The notes: generated from the sequence alone by a model not told the origin. A stretch of DNA of 64,000 nt from G963662905 sp963676415 (GCA_963676415.1 OY781097.1:620001-684000), one strand, 5' to 3'; shown: positions 35,852-45,800, counted from the first letter of the stretch. Translations and numbers: made by a program.

Positions 35852-36556
35852 TCAGTCATGCTCCGTTTCATAAGTCTGTATGTTTTTTATCTCATCGGCA
35901 AACTCTTCAGCAAACAGAGCTAGCTCTTTGCGATTGGCAAGTTTTAGTTTTGATAGGGCATTTCTAATATGAGTATCAACTGTAGTATGATGAATTCTCA
36001 TAAGCTTTGCCAATTTGTATTTATCAGTAGTTTTTGCCGATAACAGGGTCAGTTCCTTTTCACGCCTACTCAAATCGCTAAGACCGTAAAGAGATGCAGC
36101 AAACACATTTCGATAAAAGGTGTTTCGCCTTTTTAGCAGCTCTTTCATGCTTTGCGAATAAAAAATTTCTTCCGGAGGATTATGATATACTTCGTGTAAA
36201 GTGTTAATAAAATCTTCCTCCGAACAGGATTTGTCTAAAAAACTATTAAAGCCGGCATTCACTGCTTGTTTCATTATTCGATATGAATGATAATTCGTAA
36301 AGGCAATACATTTAAGCTGTGGTTTTATTTTTTTAAGGTTCCGTATTAGACAGAAACCATCTGTGTTTTCGCCCATACCCAATTCCAGGTCACTGATGAG
36401 AACGTCAACCTCATTTTGATGAAAAATAGCCCTTGCATTTCTGACCCTGTCGGTAAAATTACATTCCACCTGCTCAAAAGCCTGCTCAACCATATGAATA
36501 ATACCGGGTTTCAGAACGTTATGGTCATCGACAATAAGTACATTAATCTTTTTCAT
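35852..36556 (-). CDS. LuxR-type response regulator
   Basis: A 234-aa regulator. The receiver (1 to about 130) keeps the acidic pair in VLIVDDHN, the phosphoacceptor Asp56 (VLISDLELG), a Thr switch (IAFTNYHS) and Lys (SFLDKSCS). The C-terminal helix-turn-helix (about 160-220) reads LSRREKELTLLSAKTTDKYK, then LAKLMRIHHTTVDTHIRNAL. It overlaps the kinase gene 36543-38408 by 14 nt, so they are a co-transcribed two-component pair. Its likely targets include the divergent surface genes from 38551 on; that is inference from position. Confidence 0.92.
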   Translation of the reverse strand: MKKINVLIVDDHNVLKPGIIHMVEQAFEQVECNFTDRVRNARAIFHQNEVDVLISDLELGMGENTDGFCLIRNLKKIKPQLKCIAFTNYHSYRIMKQAVNAGFNSFLDKSCSEEDFINTLHEVYHNPPEEIFYSQSMKELLKRRNTFYRNVFAASLYGLSDLSRREKELTLLSAKTTDKYKLAKLMRIHHTTVDTHIRNALSKLKLANRKELALFAEEFADEIKNIQTYETEHD

Positions 36557-38408
36557 TGTGATAAGGTATATTCATTTCTATTTTTAAACCTGTTGAAAGA
36601 CCGGTTAACACTTCCATTTTCCCTTGCATTAATTCAATGCGGCTTTCCATATTTTTAAAACCATTGCCTTTTTTGAGCTGTGCAATACCAACACCATTAT
36701 CTTCATAACTTAGATGCAGGCTTTTGTTTTCGTGCGAAACAGAAATGTTGGTTTTGGTGGCCTGCGCATGTTTTAAGTTGTTGGCTATTAACTCCTGAAT
36801 AATCCGGTATAAATGCGTTCCTGTGGGTTCTTTTATTTCCAGGGCAACCGGAGTAATACGAAAAGAGAAATGCCGGTCGTCATTTTCTCCGGGAATCAGG
36901 TCAATTATCCGGTCTATGAAAGCCTCTCCGTGTATGGGGCTGTTATTCAATTGGTGTGAAAGGCCACGAACTTCGTTGTATGTCTTGAACAGGTGACCCG
37001 ACAGTTCGGGGTCTTTATTCCCTGTATCTTTTGCCAGTTTGATAAGTGTAGCGGCAATACCATCGTGTAATTCCCTGCCGACACGTTTCTTTTCCCGTTC
37101 GCCTGCCTGCATACTGTTTTGAAGAAGGATAACCTTGAGCCGTTGCTTTTTGCGATGCCAGAAAAACAGTCCTGCTAAAATAATTAATAGCACAATGCCT
37201 GCACCAATAACATTGAGCAAGCGCGATTGCGCCAGTGAAGCTTTTTTTTCGTTGTTTTCAATATTCAGACGGAGTATTTCGTTTTCTTTTTGCTGGGTTT
37301 GGTATCTCTCTTCTATCTCTTCAATAATCTTTTTGCTTTCCTTTGGATATAAAGTGTCGTAAAGCTCATAGGCTTTGTATAAGTATTTGAAAGCACTATC
37401 ATTGTTTGACATTTTATTATACGATAAACTGATAAACTTATAAATGGGTTTTAATTCATAGGGTTGGTCAATTTTTAGATAATATCCCCCTGCATGTTTT
37501 AAATCTTCCACAGCTTTTTGGTAATTGCCCATCTGATAACTTAATTCCCCTATTCCCATCTTAGTTTTGGCCACCCCTTGTTCGTCCTGTAATTCTTGCT
37601 TTATTTCCAAGGATTTATTATAATACTCCAACGCGTTTTGAGTGTCCCCCATATTTGAATACACTCCTGCGATATTGTGATAATTTAAGGCTGCTCCTTT
37701 TCTGTTTTGAGCTAAAACATTTAATCCAAGTGCTTGATTTAAGCAGATCAAGGCAGTATCATATTTATCTACTTCATTATACAAAGAGCCCAAACCATTT
37801 AAAATTATAGCCTTGTTAGGATAGTTAATGATGTTTGCCAGATTTAATGCTCGCTTATAAAATCCGATGCCTTCTTCAAATTTATTCAATTGATAATATA
37901 AACTGCTAATATTAATGAGAGAATTTATAATTCCTGTAGTGTCAGACATCTTTTCTTTGATACGTAGAGAAGCAATATTATATTCTGCCGCTTGCGTATA
38001 GTGCCCCTGCATTTGGTAAATGGTTCCTATATTATTGCTTAGTTTTGCTATGTTTATGCTGTCTTTTATCTTAAGACTGAGACCATAAGCCTTTTTTAAA
38101 TAATTGATGGATTCGTTATAATCAGATTGATAATATAATAACACCCCAAGTATGTTATATGACTTTACCTTCCCTCTTAAGTATTCCTCATTATAGTTTT
38201 CCTTAAGGGCCTGTTTTATGAAATAAAAAGCAGTGTCCCGTTCTGATTTCCTGAAATGCCAAGCAATTTCATTTAGAGCATCTATTTTTTGAGAACGCAG
38301 TTTTGTAGAATAAGCTGCATTTAATAAGCTGTCAACCTTATTCTCACTCTGTCCGGATATTATCATTGGGAGAAAAGCTATCAACAAAACACTAACTGTT
38401 ATCTTCAT
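36543..38408 (-). CDS. TPR-repeat sensor histidine kinase
   Basis: A 621-aa kinase: signal peptide (MKITVSVLLIAFLPMIISGQ), then about six to seven tetratricopeptide repeats (residues 25 to about 340; for example AAEYNIASLRIKEKMSD and ALEYYNKSLEIKQELQD), a membrane span near 395-415 (LLNVIGAGIVLLIILAGLFF), a HisKA_3-type dimerisation helix with the phospho-His in RVGRELHDGIAATL, and an ATPase domain with IIQELIANNLKHA and YEDNGVGIA. The TPR part lies outside the cytoplasm and probably senses a protein. This layout is common in Bacteroidota. A -7 box (TATTTTTG on the minus strand) lies at 38435-38442. Confidence 0.93.
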   Translation of the reverse strand: MKITVSVLLIAFLPMIISGQSENKVDSLLNAAYSTKLRSQKIDALNEIAWHFRKSERDTAFYFIKQALKENYNEEYLRGKVKSYNILGVLLYYQSDYNESINYLKKAYGLSLKIKDSINIAKLSNNIGTIYQMQGHYTQAAEYNIASLRIKEKMSDTTGIINSLINISSLYYQLNKFEEGIGFYKRALNLANIINYPNKAIILNGLGSLYNEVDKYDTALICLNQALGLNVLAQNRKGAALNYHNIAGVYSNMGDTQNALEYYNKSLEIKQELQDEQGVAKTKMGIGELSYQMGNYQKAVEDLKHAGGYYLKIDQPYELKPIYKFISLSYNKMSNNDSAFKYLYKAYELYDTLYPKESKKIIEEIEERYQTQQKENEILRLNIENNEKKASLAQSRLLNVIGAGIVLLIILAGLFFWHRKKQRLKVILLQNSMQAGEREKKRVGRELHDGIAATLIKLAKDTGNKDPELSGHLFKTYNEVRGLSHQLNNSPIHGEAFIDRIIDLIPGENDDRHFSFRITPVALEIKEPTGTHLYRIIQELIANNLKHAQATKTNISVSHENKSLHLSYEDNGVGIAQLKKGNGFKNMESRIELMQGKMEVLTGLSTGLKIEMNIPYHNEKD

Positions 38409-38550
38409 TGAAACATACTTTATATTTAATTCAACAAAAATAATAAATTGTATTAAATATTAGCATACTACTTAATGCTAGTAGGTGCGAATTATAATTA
38501 AGGTAATATTATTGTCCAAAAACATTAATTGGATTAACTGTTAAATACTT

Positions 38551-38727
38551 ATGCCAGCAAGATGCACACTCTGCAAGGGAACCGGGACCTGCGGCATATG
38601 CTATGGAACCGGAATTGTCAGATACGAAGGCACGATGGAAATTGTTTATAATTTCATTTGGAATAGAAATAATTATTTGCTGCGGAAAAAAGAGGATTAC
38701 TTATTACAGAGGAACAGAAATAACTAA
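38551..38727 (+). CDS. 58-aa microprotein with DnaJ-type zinc motif
   Basis: A short reading frame opened by ATG at 38551, with an in-frame stop just upstream. It encodes a CxxCxGxGxCxxCxGxG pair: CTLCKGTGTCGICYGTG at residues 5-21, the same ligand spacing as one DnaJ zinc-binding site, followed by a basic/aromatic tail (YNFIWNRNNYLLRKKEDYLL). It ends 20 nt before the YadA-like gene, which suggests one transcript. The role is unknown; it may act as a zinc-bound chaperone-like factor. The motif is strong, but no expression evidence exists. Confidence 0.6.
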   Translation: MPARCTLCKGTGTCGICYGTGIVRYEGTMEIVYNFIWNRNNYLLRKKEDYLLQRNRNN

Positions 38728-38747
38728 AACCGTTAAAACAAAATAGA

Positions 38748-40724
38748 ATGAAAAAAAGTGGACTTTTAATTTTGATCATGTTTGCGCTGCAGAGCGCTCT
38801 GTTAAGCCAAAATGTTGGCATTAATGATGATGGCTCCTCACCTGATGCTTCTGCTATGTTAGATGTAAAATCTACAAGTAAGGGATTGCTCGTACCGAGG
38901 TTAACCATGACACAAAAAGACGCAATTGCTTCTCCGGCAACAGGCTTAATAGTATATCAAACAGACAATACCGTTGGATTTTACTATTATGACGGAAGTG
39001 CCTGGGAAAAGTTAATAACTGATTCTGAAATGGGCCCCGATGGCGACTGGACTGTTTCAGGAAACAATATGTATTCTGCTGTTTCAGGGAATGTGGGGGT
39101 CGGAACAAGTTCCCCTGATTCGAAATTGCATATTAGTAACGGATGTATTTTAGCTGAAGGAGCTACCGGGACAACTCCTGTTTCTGGCTCAGGAACCCGT
39201 TTTATGTGGATACCTGAGAAAAGGGCTTTACGTGCCGGACAAATAGAAGGCGATACTTGGGACAATAATAATGTTGGATTATATTCAATTGCGACAGGTT
39301 ATAATACAAAAGCAAGTGGGTATGCTTCTTTAGCCATTGGCCATAATAATCAAGCAAATAATGACGGAGCCTCAGCCTTTGGTTATAATACAACTGCAAG
39401 TGGCCAACAATCAACTGCTTTAGGCTACTATACTATAGCAAGTGGAGATTATTCAACAGCAATGGGATATAACACTTCTGCAACGGAGTTCTCTTCATTT
39501 GCAACAGGTACCAGCACTACTGCAAGTGGAGCCTATTCAACCGCTTTTGGAGAATCCTCAGAAGCGACAGGAGAAAATTCGATAGCTATGGGCAGCCACA
39601 CAAACGCAACTGGTGTAAGAGCCTTTTCTATGGGTTTTTATACAACAGCGAGCGGAAAGAATGCTACTGCTTTTGGAACTGAAACTACAGCCCAGGCATA
39701 TTCTTCTTTTGTAATTGGAAGAGACAACATAGTTTCCGGCAACCAGACGAGTTGGGTATCAACAGACCCTTTGTTTATTGTTGGAAATGGAAACTATCCA
39801 TCATTATCAAATGCACTGACAGTGCTTAAGAATGGTAATACTGGTATTGGAGAAGAAAACCCACAATATTCTTTAGATGTGGATGGGGATATAAATTTTA
39901 CTGGAAATTTATTGCAAAATGGTGAACCTCTTTCAAATGGGACTGGAGTTTCTGGTTCAGGAAATGAACACAAAGTTGCTTTTTGGAGCAGTTCAACTAA
40001 CATTACATCTTCAGATGTATTTCATTGGAGTTCATCTAATAATAGATTAGGTGTAAATGAACCAAGCCCACAATACACATTAGATGTCGGTGGGCAAATA
40101 GGCGTTTTAGATTATATTTATCATAATGATGATAATGATACCTACTTTAAGTTTGAGGATAATAAAATATGGCATGTTGCAGATGAGTTGGTTTTTAATT
40201 ATCACAGTAGTTATGGTTATACGTTCATAATGGAAGATTTTTTTAATATATCTGGAGGAACCTTTAGGCCATCTGTTCATGGAACTGGTTATTTGGGTAC
40301 TTCAACTAAACAATGGTGTCAGTTAAATGCTTTGACAAGTAAATCATTATTGTTTGAAGCTCCTTCCTTAAATAGTTTTGTAGTTCTCGATAATAGCATT
40401 GACAGAAACAATAAGAAGATAATACAAAATGCTCTTTCAAATATATTAAATCTGAATGGTATAACCTTTGACTCGGATCAAAGCGATAATAATTCAAAAA
40501 ATCAAATTAATGAAAAGTTAATAATTAATAATCAAATTGGATTAGATATTAAAGATGTTGAAAAAGTTTTGCCTAATATAGTTAATGTTGATAACGAATC
40601 TGGTCAAAAATCAATAGCCTATATGGCTTTAATCCCTGTCCTTGTTGAAGCTATTAAGGAACAACAGCTCCAAATCGAAGAGCTTCAAAGGCAAATAGAA
40701 ATTTTACAATCCAAAGACAATTAA
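38748..40724 (+). CDS. YadA-head-like surface protein with S74-like C-terminal chaperone domain
   Basis: A 658-aa exported protein (signal MKKSGLLILIMFALQSALLS). Residues about 179-331 hold eleven or so 14-residue repeats of the trimeric-autotransporter head type (STALGYYTIASGDY, STAMGYNTSATEFS, SIAMGSHTNATGVR), which form left-handed beta rolls in trimers. The C-terminus (about 540-658) resembles the intramolecular chaperone of tail spikes (peptidase S74): GLDIKDVEKVLPNIV, KSIAYMALIPVLVEAIKEQQ and a coiled-coil end. The Ser-Lys cleavage motif is not canonical (SIDRNNKKI instead of SDxxxK), so self-cleavage is doubtful. It is likely a trimeric fibre on the cell surface. No T9SS domain is seen. 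Confidence 0.82.
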   Translation: MKKSGLLILIMFALQSALLSQNVGINDDGSSPDASAMLDVKSTSKGLLVPRLTMTQKDAIASPATGLIVYQTDNTVGFYYYDGSAWEKLITDSEMGPDGDWTVSGNNMYSAVSGNVGVGTSSPDSKLHISNGCILAEGATGTTPVSGSGTRFMWIPEKRALRAGQIEGDTWDNNNVGLYSIATGYNTKASGYASLAIGHNNQANNDGASAFGYNTTASGQQSTALGYYTIASGDYSTAMGYNTSATEFSSFATGTSTTASGAYSTAFGESSEATGENSIAMGSHTNATGVRAFSMGFYTTASGKNATAFGTETTAQAYSSFVIGRDNIVSGNQTSWVSTDPLFIVGNGNYPSLSNALTVLKNGNTGIGEENPQYSLDVDGDINFTGNLLQNGEPLSNGTGVSGSGNEHKVAFWSSSTNITSSDVFHWSSSNNRLGVNEPSPQYTLDVGGQIGVLDYIYHNDDNDTYFKFEDNKIWHVADELVFNYHSSYGYTFIMEDFFNISGGTFRPSVHGTGYLGTSTKQWCQLNALTSKSLLFEAPSLNSFVVLDNSIDRNNKKIIQNALSNILNLNGITFDSDQSDNNSKNQINEKLIINNQIGLDIKDVEKVLPNIVNVDNESGQKSIAYMALIPVLVEAIKEQQLQIEELQRQIEILQSKDN

Positions 40725-40735
40725 GATTATCGAAA

Positions 40736-42205
40736 ATGAAATCGACCATACAATTTATTTTAATTCTGTTTTCCTTAAGTGTTTGCGGGCAGGGCCTTGT
40801 TGTTGATAAAGCCTTTATCACTATTGGTTCGGATGCAAACCTTATACTGGAAAACGGTGCTGGAATCAGCCTTCTTTCCGATGCAACGGGCACATCATCA
40901 CTTATTGATGACCAGAATATAAACCTTAGTGGCAGCGGAACGATAACAGCCCTTCGCTACATCCCCCGATACATCGGCGCTGCCGGATGGCATTTCCTTT
41001 CCAGTCCTGTGGCGGCACAGGCCATTCGTCCCGGATTTGTGTCCAACACCAATCCGATTCCCGGCAATGACGATTTTTATAAATGGGACGAGATGACCAA
41101 TTACTGGATTAACACAAAAGACGGTGATGGCAACTGGAATACCGGCTTTGAAAATGCTTTTACTGTTGGCAAAGGTTATCTTGTTGCTTATGAGTCCGAT
41201 GTAAACAAGACCTTTTCCGGAACACTCAACAGCGGAAACTTTGCTTATAACAGTACCACAAGCCCTGCCATAACATACACTTCCGGTGAAGGCGAAGGCT
41301 GGAACCTTATGGGCAATCCTTATCCTTCGGGACTTGACTGGGACGCCCTTTCCAAAACCAATATCGATGCTTCCGTTTATGTATATGACGGCGATGCCGG
41401 GCAATATCTAAGCTGGAACGGAACAGTGGGAGCGCTAAGCGATGGCATTATCCCTCCAATGAATGCTTTTTACATAAAAGCCTCTTCAAGGGCAGTCCTT
41501 ACCATTATCAATGATGCAAGGGTGCATACTTCGGCAAATTTTTATAAAAACAACGAAAATAATTTGATTGTCCTTAAAGCTGAAGGAAACGGGTTAGGCG
41601 ACAGGGCTTATATTCATTTTAATGAACAGGCAACCGATAATTTCGACAGCCAATATGATGCTTATAAACTTTTTGGCATTGAGGAAGCCCCGCAGATTTA
41701 TACGCTGGCAGGCGAAAATAAATTGTCGATTAACGAACTGCCGTTTTCTGCCGAAAAAACTATACCGCTTAGCCTGAAAACAGGAAAAGACGGGATGTAT
41801 AAAATTTCGGTTGACAATGAAATAATGTCTCTGCCGGCTGACTTATTCCTCGAAGATGTTAAAGAGGATTTTACTGTTAACCTTACACGTGAAGGGAAAT
41901 ATGAATTCTATTCTGAAAAAGAAGACGATACCGGCCGGTTTCTGTTGTATTTTAAAACCAATGGTGTTGAAGAAGAAAACATTAATAAATTAGTTTCTGT
42001 TTATCCCAATCCGGCACACGATTATATATATGTGGAATATTATGAAAGCGAGCCCATTTTTATTGATATTCTGGGAATAAATGGAATCTTGCTTGGGAGT
42101 ATTAAAATTTTTGAAGGCAAGGGTATTGATATCTCAAAGCTACCAAAAGGTATTTATATGCTAAAAACAGAACAAGGCAAATCAATCAAATTTATAAAAA
42201 ATTAA
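40736..42205 (+). CDS. Secreted T9SS protein, 489 aa
   Basis: The protein starts 11 nt after the S74-like gene. It has a short signal peptide (MKSTIQFILILFSLSVCGQ) and a beta-rich body containing a segment often seen in T9SS cargo: GWHFLSSPVA, NDDFYKWDEMTNYWINTK, and GWNLMGNPYPSGLDWD. The C-terminal 85 residues are a type A sorting domain (LVSVYPNPAHDYIYVEYYES ... LPKGIYMLKTEQGKSIKFIKN). It is thus exported to the surface by T9SS. The central segment has no assigned function. The gene 55153 protein shares the DEPTNYWI..GKGYV type of segment. Confidence 0.85.
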   Translation: MKSTIQFILILFSLSVCGQGLVVDKAFITIGSDANLILENGAGISLLSDATGTSSLIDDQNINLSGSGTITALRYIPRYIGAAGWHFLSSPVAAQAIRPGFVSNTNPIPGNDDFYKWDEMTNYWINTKDGDGNWNTGFENAFTVGKGYLVAYESDVNKTFSGTLNSGNFAYNSTTSPAITYTSGEGEGWNLMGNPYPSGLDWDALSKTNIDASVYVYDGDAGQYLSWNGTVGALSDGIIPPMNAFYIKASSRAVLTIINDARVHTSANFYKNNENNLIVLKAEGNGLGDRAYIHFNEQATDNFDSQYDAYKLFGIEEAPQIYTLAGENKLSINELPFSAEKTIPLSLKTGKDGMYKISVDNEIMSLPADLFLEDVKEDFTVNLTREGKYEFYSEKEDDTGRFLLYFKTNGVEEENINKLVSVYPNPAHDYIYVEYYESEPIFIDILGINGILLGSIKIFEGKGIDISKLPKGIYMLKTEQGKSIKFIKN

Positions 42206-42230
42206 AATCACATAAATAAAAAATTAGAAA

Positions 42231-45200
42231 ATGAAAAATTTATTCAAGTTACTTGCAACAATTTGTTTCATTGCCGTAATGTTGTCAACATTCGGCCAAG
42301 GAATGTATTATCAAAATTATGGCCTGACAAGCACAATTCGCCCACAAAATGGCGTAAAACTATCTAATGGTGATTATGTTTTCTGTGGCTATGACTCTAA
42401 CAATAATAATGCTCCAACAATCTATTCAACAGCAGGATGGAGCATTCCAGTCATTCCTGAGCCAGGAGGAACTGAATATTTACCAATGGTTACATCCTCT
42501 AATGACACAATTTATAGTGTCTTCACTCATGACGATGCCATTACAATAGGAGACACTACCTATCCAGACCCTCCGTATGGGGCAATAAGGCCAATAGCAT
42601 TGATGATTAATACTGACGGTGTGATTTTGAATAGCTGGGAAATAGATGGTTTTTCCAGAGCATGGGGTATTTCAGCAAAAAGTGGAGAATTTGCCGTTAT
42701 GGGAAGAGCTTATAATTGGCCTATTGAACATCTTTTTTATCCGAGCCTTCCATGGGGTGGTGCTTATGTATTAATCAATGACTTAACAGATTGGGATGTT
42801 AACAAAGGCTTTGCATTAGAAACCGAGTATATTCCATCAATGCACTCCATACAATATTTGCAAAACGGTAATCTTGCTTTGGCAGGCGAATCATCAGGAG
42901 GCGATATTAATTTCGGAGGAATTATTTTACCAGTAGATGGATCGGATTATGATGATGGTTTTAGAGGTGAAATAACAACAACTGGAATAGGAATTAATGC
43001 GGTTTTAATAGATTCATATCGGAACACAGAGGACAATTACCAAATTGCAATGTCTGATGGAAGCTACATAATCACTGGACGATATCGTTATTCTGTTTCT
43101 TTTTATCAATCTGACGGAACACTTGATCTTACTTTAAATACAGGGAACTCAATTGACCAGATATATTTTGCTACCTATGATTCAAATGGAAACTTTATAA
43201 CAGCATCATGCGCATATAACCATATTAATGAGGGGCTTAAAAACAGAGACCTTGCTTGTAATGATAGTTCATTTTATTCTATCATAGATAACTCAGAAGG
43301 AGGAACTGTGGTTACCCCAACAGGGAGTCACGATAAAGAAGCTGCTGTGTTTCTTAAATTTAATAAAGACGGAACCCCTGTATGGTCTAAACAATATGAC
43401 GGACCCTATCCGTCAGAATATGCTTATTATATAATTGATGAAGATACTGTAACAATTTTTGGGTCTGAAGCTCCTACTACTGACATAGATTTTAATAGTG
43501 GCGAAGTTTATCTTCCTGACTATTCAGGCTTTTGGGCAAATTACTATGATGGGACTACGTCAAACCCAACGGCCAACTTTATTGGGACACCTACAACACT
43601 TGTTGCAGGACAGTCGGTAACTTATACCGATGTTTCCACACAAGGAACCAATCCAATTTCCAGTTGGACATGGACATTCGAAGGAGGAACTCCCGGAACG
43701 TATTCCGGACAGACACCTCCGGCGATCGTCTACAACACATCCGGTACTTATGACGTGACTTTAGTTGTTTCTGATGGTTCGTTGTCGGATACTGAGGTGA
43801 AGGCAGATTACATTACTGTGAATTCTGCTACGCCTCCAACAGTAGATTTTTCTGCCGACCCCACGAGCGGTACAGCACCGCAGTCGGTTTCATTTACTGA
43901 TTTATCGGTAGCTGGGTCAAACCCGATTACTTCCTGGGACTGGGATTTCGGTGATGGGGGTTCGTCCTCCGCGCAGAATCCTTGGCACACTTATAATTCA
44001 CCAGGAACTTATACAGTTTCCTTAACTGTTTCGGACGGGAATCTCTCCAACACAGAAACGAAAACTGACTACATCGTGATTTCAGAACCAGCTCCTATAG
44101 CAGATTTCATTGCCGATGTTACAGTTGTGGAAGAAGGTGGATCGGTTAATTTTACCGATTTGTCAACGGGAAATCCGACTTCATGGTCATGGACTTTTGA
44201 AGGGGGTGATCCTGCTACTTCTACAGCCCAGAATCCGACGGTAACTTATGACATAGAGGGGGCTTACGACGTTAGTTTAACAGTAACGAATAGTGTTGGA
44301 AGTGATGCGGAAACAAAAGTAGATTACATAACCGTGACCAATACGCCCTACCTGGACATTAGTCCAACATCAGCTACGGTTTCAGCTTCATCTGGAAATA
44401 CCAGTTTCAATATCAGTTCCAATGAAAGTTGGACTATTGAAACGAGTGATCCAGAAGTGACTGCAGCACCGTCCTCTGGGAGTGGAAATGCTTCAATAAA
44501 TGTAAGTTATCCGGCTATTAATACAATGGCGGGTGAAACTTATACTGTAACCGTTACAAGTAACAGTAATATCGTTGAAGTTTTCACCATCAATCAGAAT
44601 GGTGTAAACGATTACGTTACCCTTACTCCGGATAACGCAACTGTTTCAGCATCTGCTGGTAGTACCACATTTACTGTGAACTGCCCTGACGATGCTAGTT
44701 GGGATGTGACTGGGTTGAGCCCCTGGGTTTCTGCCACTCCTTTATCGGGAATTGGTTCAGGAACAGTACAGCTTGATTACTTGGAAAACACAGATCCCAA
44801 TTCGCGTTTTGATGACATTTCCGTGTCAACAAATACCGCGATGGCAGTATTTACCCTGACTCAGGTTGGGGCTGGTGCACCACTCGAAGCCTATGCTTCG
44901 GCTTCAGTTGAAGTGATTACCGCCGGTAACGCATTTCAGTTATTCGGATCTGCTACTGGTGGTACTGGTAATTATACGTATGAATGGACTGGTTCTGAAG
45001 GATTTATATCCACAGAACAAAATCCAATGGTTACTCCATCTTTGGATGGAGCACATACGTATACTCTTATCGTTAACGATGGGAGCAATACCGACACTGA
45101 TGTTGTAGAAGTAGATGTATTCTATGTAAGTTTCTCTATAGAAGTAAATCCGCTTAGCGGTACTACTTCTACTGAATTTTCATTTTACTCAGAGATTGTA

Positions 45201-45659
45201 CAGGATCCCAATGATCCACGTACGGTTGTTTACCACGCCATTGAGTTTGGCGATGGTGAATATTATGAATCTTCAGGTAATGTTGTAGAGACGACACATA
45301 CATATGCGTCCACCGGACAGTATGACATCGAGAAAGTTTATGAACTATCTGATGGGAGCAGTGCCGATACTACATGGATTGCACTCATTGATATAACCAC
45401 TTCTGTGGGAGATAATCCTGTAGAAGGGAATAATAATATTAATATTTATCCAAATCCAACTTCTTCAGTTGTATTTATTGATGCTCAGGAAAGACCAGAA
45501 ATGGTGAGCATTGTAAATATCTCCGGGAGTGAGGTTTTCCATCAAGAGAACCTCGGGGAAATGACTCAGATTGATTTGGGGTCGCTTCCTTCGGGAATGT
45601 ATTTCGTTCGGATTTTGTCCGACGGAATACTCACCACACATAAAGTGGTAAAAAGATAA
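42231..45659 (+). CDS. Secreted PKD/BACON protein with T9SS sorting domain
   Basis: A 1142-aa surface protein: signal peptide (ends near STFGQ), an unassigned N-terminal 420 residues that may form a propeller (repeated GNLALAGES / SYIITGRYR / TVTIFGSEA strands), three PKD domains (about 446-530, 536-615, 620-700; the second has SWDWDFGDGGSSSAQNP), two BACON domains (about 707-790 and 794-880; ISPTSATVSASSGNTSFNIS), two further Ig-like domains (to about 1060), and a type A T9SS domain (INIYPNPTSSVVFIDAQE ... LPSGMYFVRILSDG). PKD and BACON domains often place carbohydrate-active proteins on the surface, but no catalytic domain is seen. It starts 25 nt after the previous gene, so a shared operon is likely. 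Confidence 0.88.
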   Translation: MKNLFKLLATICFIAVMLSTFGQGMYYQNYGLTSTIRPQNGVKLSNGDYVFCGYDSNNNNAPTIYSTAGWSIPVIPEPGGTEYLPMVTSSNDTIYSVFTHDDAITIGDTTYPDPPYGAIRPIALMINTDGVILNSWEIDGFSRAWGISAKSGEFAVMGRAYNWPIEHLFYPSLPWGGAYVLINDLTDWDVNKGFALETEYIPSMHSIQYLQNGNLALAGESSGGDINFGGIILPVDGSDYDDGFRGEITTTGIGINAVLIDSYRNTEDNYQIAMSDGSYIITGRYRYSVSFYQSDGTLDLTLNTGNSIDQIYFATYDSNGNFITASCAYNHINEGLKNRDLACNDSSFYSIIDNSEGGTVVTPTGSHDKEAAVFLKFNKDGTPVWSKQYDGPYPSEYAYYIIDEDTVTIFGSEAPTTDIDFNSGEVYLPDYSGFWANYYDGTTSNPTANFIGTPTTLVAGQSVTYTDVSTQGTNPISSWTWTFEGGTPGTYSGQTPPAIVYNTSGTYDVTLVVSDGSLSDTEVKADYITVNSATPPTVDFSADPTSGTAPQSVSFTDLSVAGSNPITSWDWDFGDGGSSSAQNPWHTYNSPGTYTVSLTVSDGNLSNTETKTDYIVISEPAPIADFIADVTVVEEGGSVNFTDLSTGNPTSWSWTFEGGDPATSTAQNPTVTYDIEGAYDVSLTVTNSVGSDAETKVDYITVTNTPYLDISPTSATVSASSGNTSFNISSNESWTIETSDPEVTAAPSSGSGNASINVSYPAINTMAGETYTVTVTSNSNIVEVFTINQNGVNDYVTLTPDNATVSASAGSTTFTVNCPDDASWDVTGLSPWVSATPLSGIGSGTVQLDYLENTDPNSRFDDISVSTNTAMAVFTLTQVGAGAPLEAYASASVEVITAGNAFQLFGSATGGTGNYTYEWTGSEGFISTEQNPMVTPSLDGAHTYTLIVNDGSNTDTDVVEVDVFYVSFSIEVNPLSGTTSTEFSFYSEIVQDPNDPRTVVYHAIEFGDGEYYESSGNVVETTHTYASTGQYDIEKVYELSDGSSADTTWIALIDITTSVGDNPVEGNNNINIYPNPTSSVVFIDAQERPEMVSIVNISGSEVFHQENLGEMTQIDLGSLPSGMYFVRILSDGILTTHKVVKR

Positions 45660-45670
45660 TCCCACCCCGC

Positions 45671-45694
45671 CCCTCCCTTTATCCAAAGGGAGGG
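45671..45694. repeat. Perfect 10-bp hairpin after the PKD/BACON gene
   Basis: CCCTCCCTTT-ATCC-AAAGGGAGGG: a perfect stem 12 nt past the stop codon. It may act as a 3' stabilising or terminating hairpin, but it is not followed directly by a T run. The rest of 45700-46000 contains no supported gene. Confidence 0.6.
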
Positions 45695-45768
45695 AGCAGT
45701 TTTAAATTCTGACATTATATTGCCTATACCATTTGGTAGAAGGTAATTAATGCAAATATGTCAGGGTG

Positions 45769-45800
45769 AGCGTCGAGTTTTATAACTCGGCGCTTTTTTT
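45769..45800 (+). terminator. Rho-independent terminator
   Basis: GCGTCGAGTT-TTAT-AACTCGGCGC, a 10-bp stem with one mismatch, followed directly by seven T. It probably closes the 38551-45659 transcript. Confidence 0.75.

Noticed and set aside
39283..39740. Short regular DNA repeats (about 42 bp) as a possible CRISPR or tandem array
   Set aside because: They are the coding repeats of the YadA-like head; there are no spacers and the frame is open throughout.
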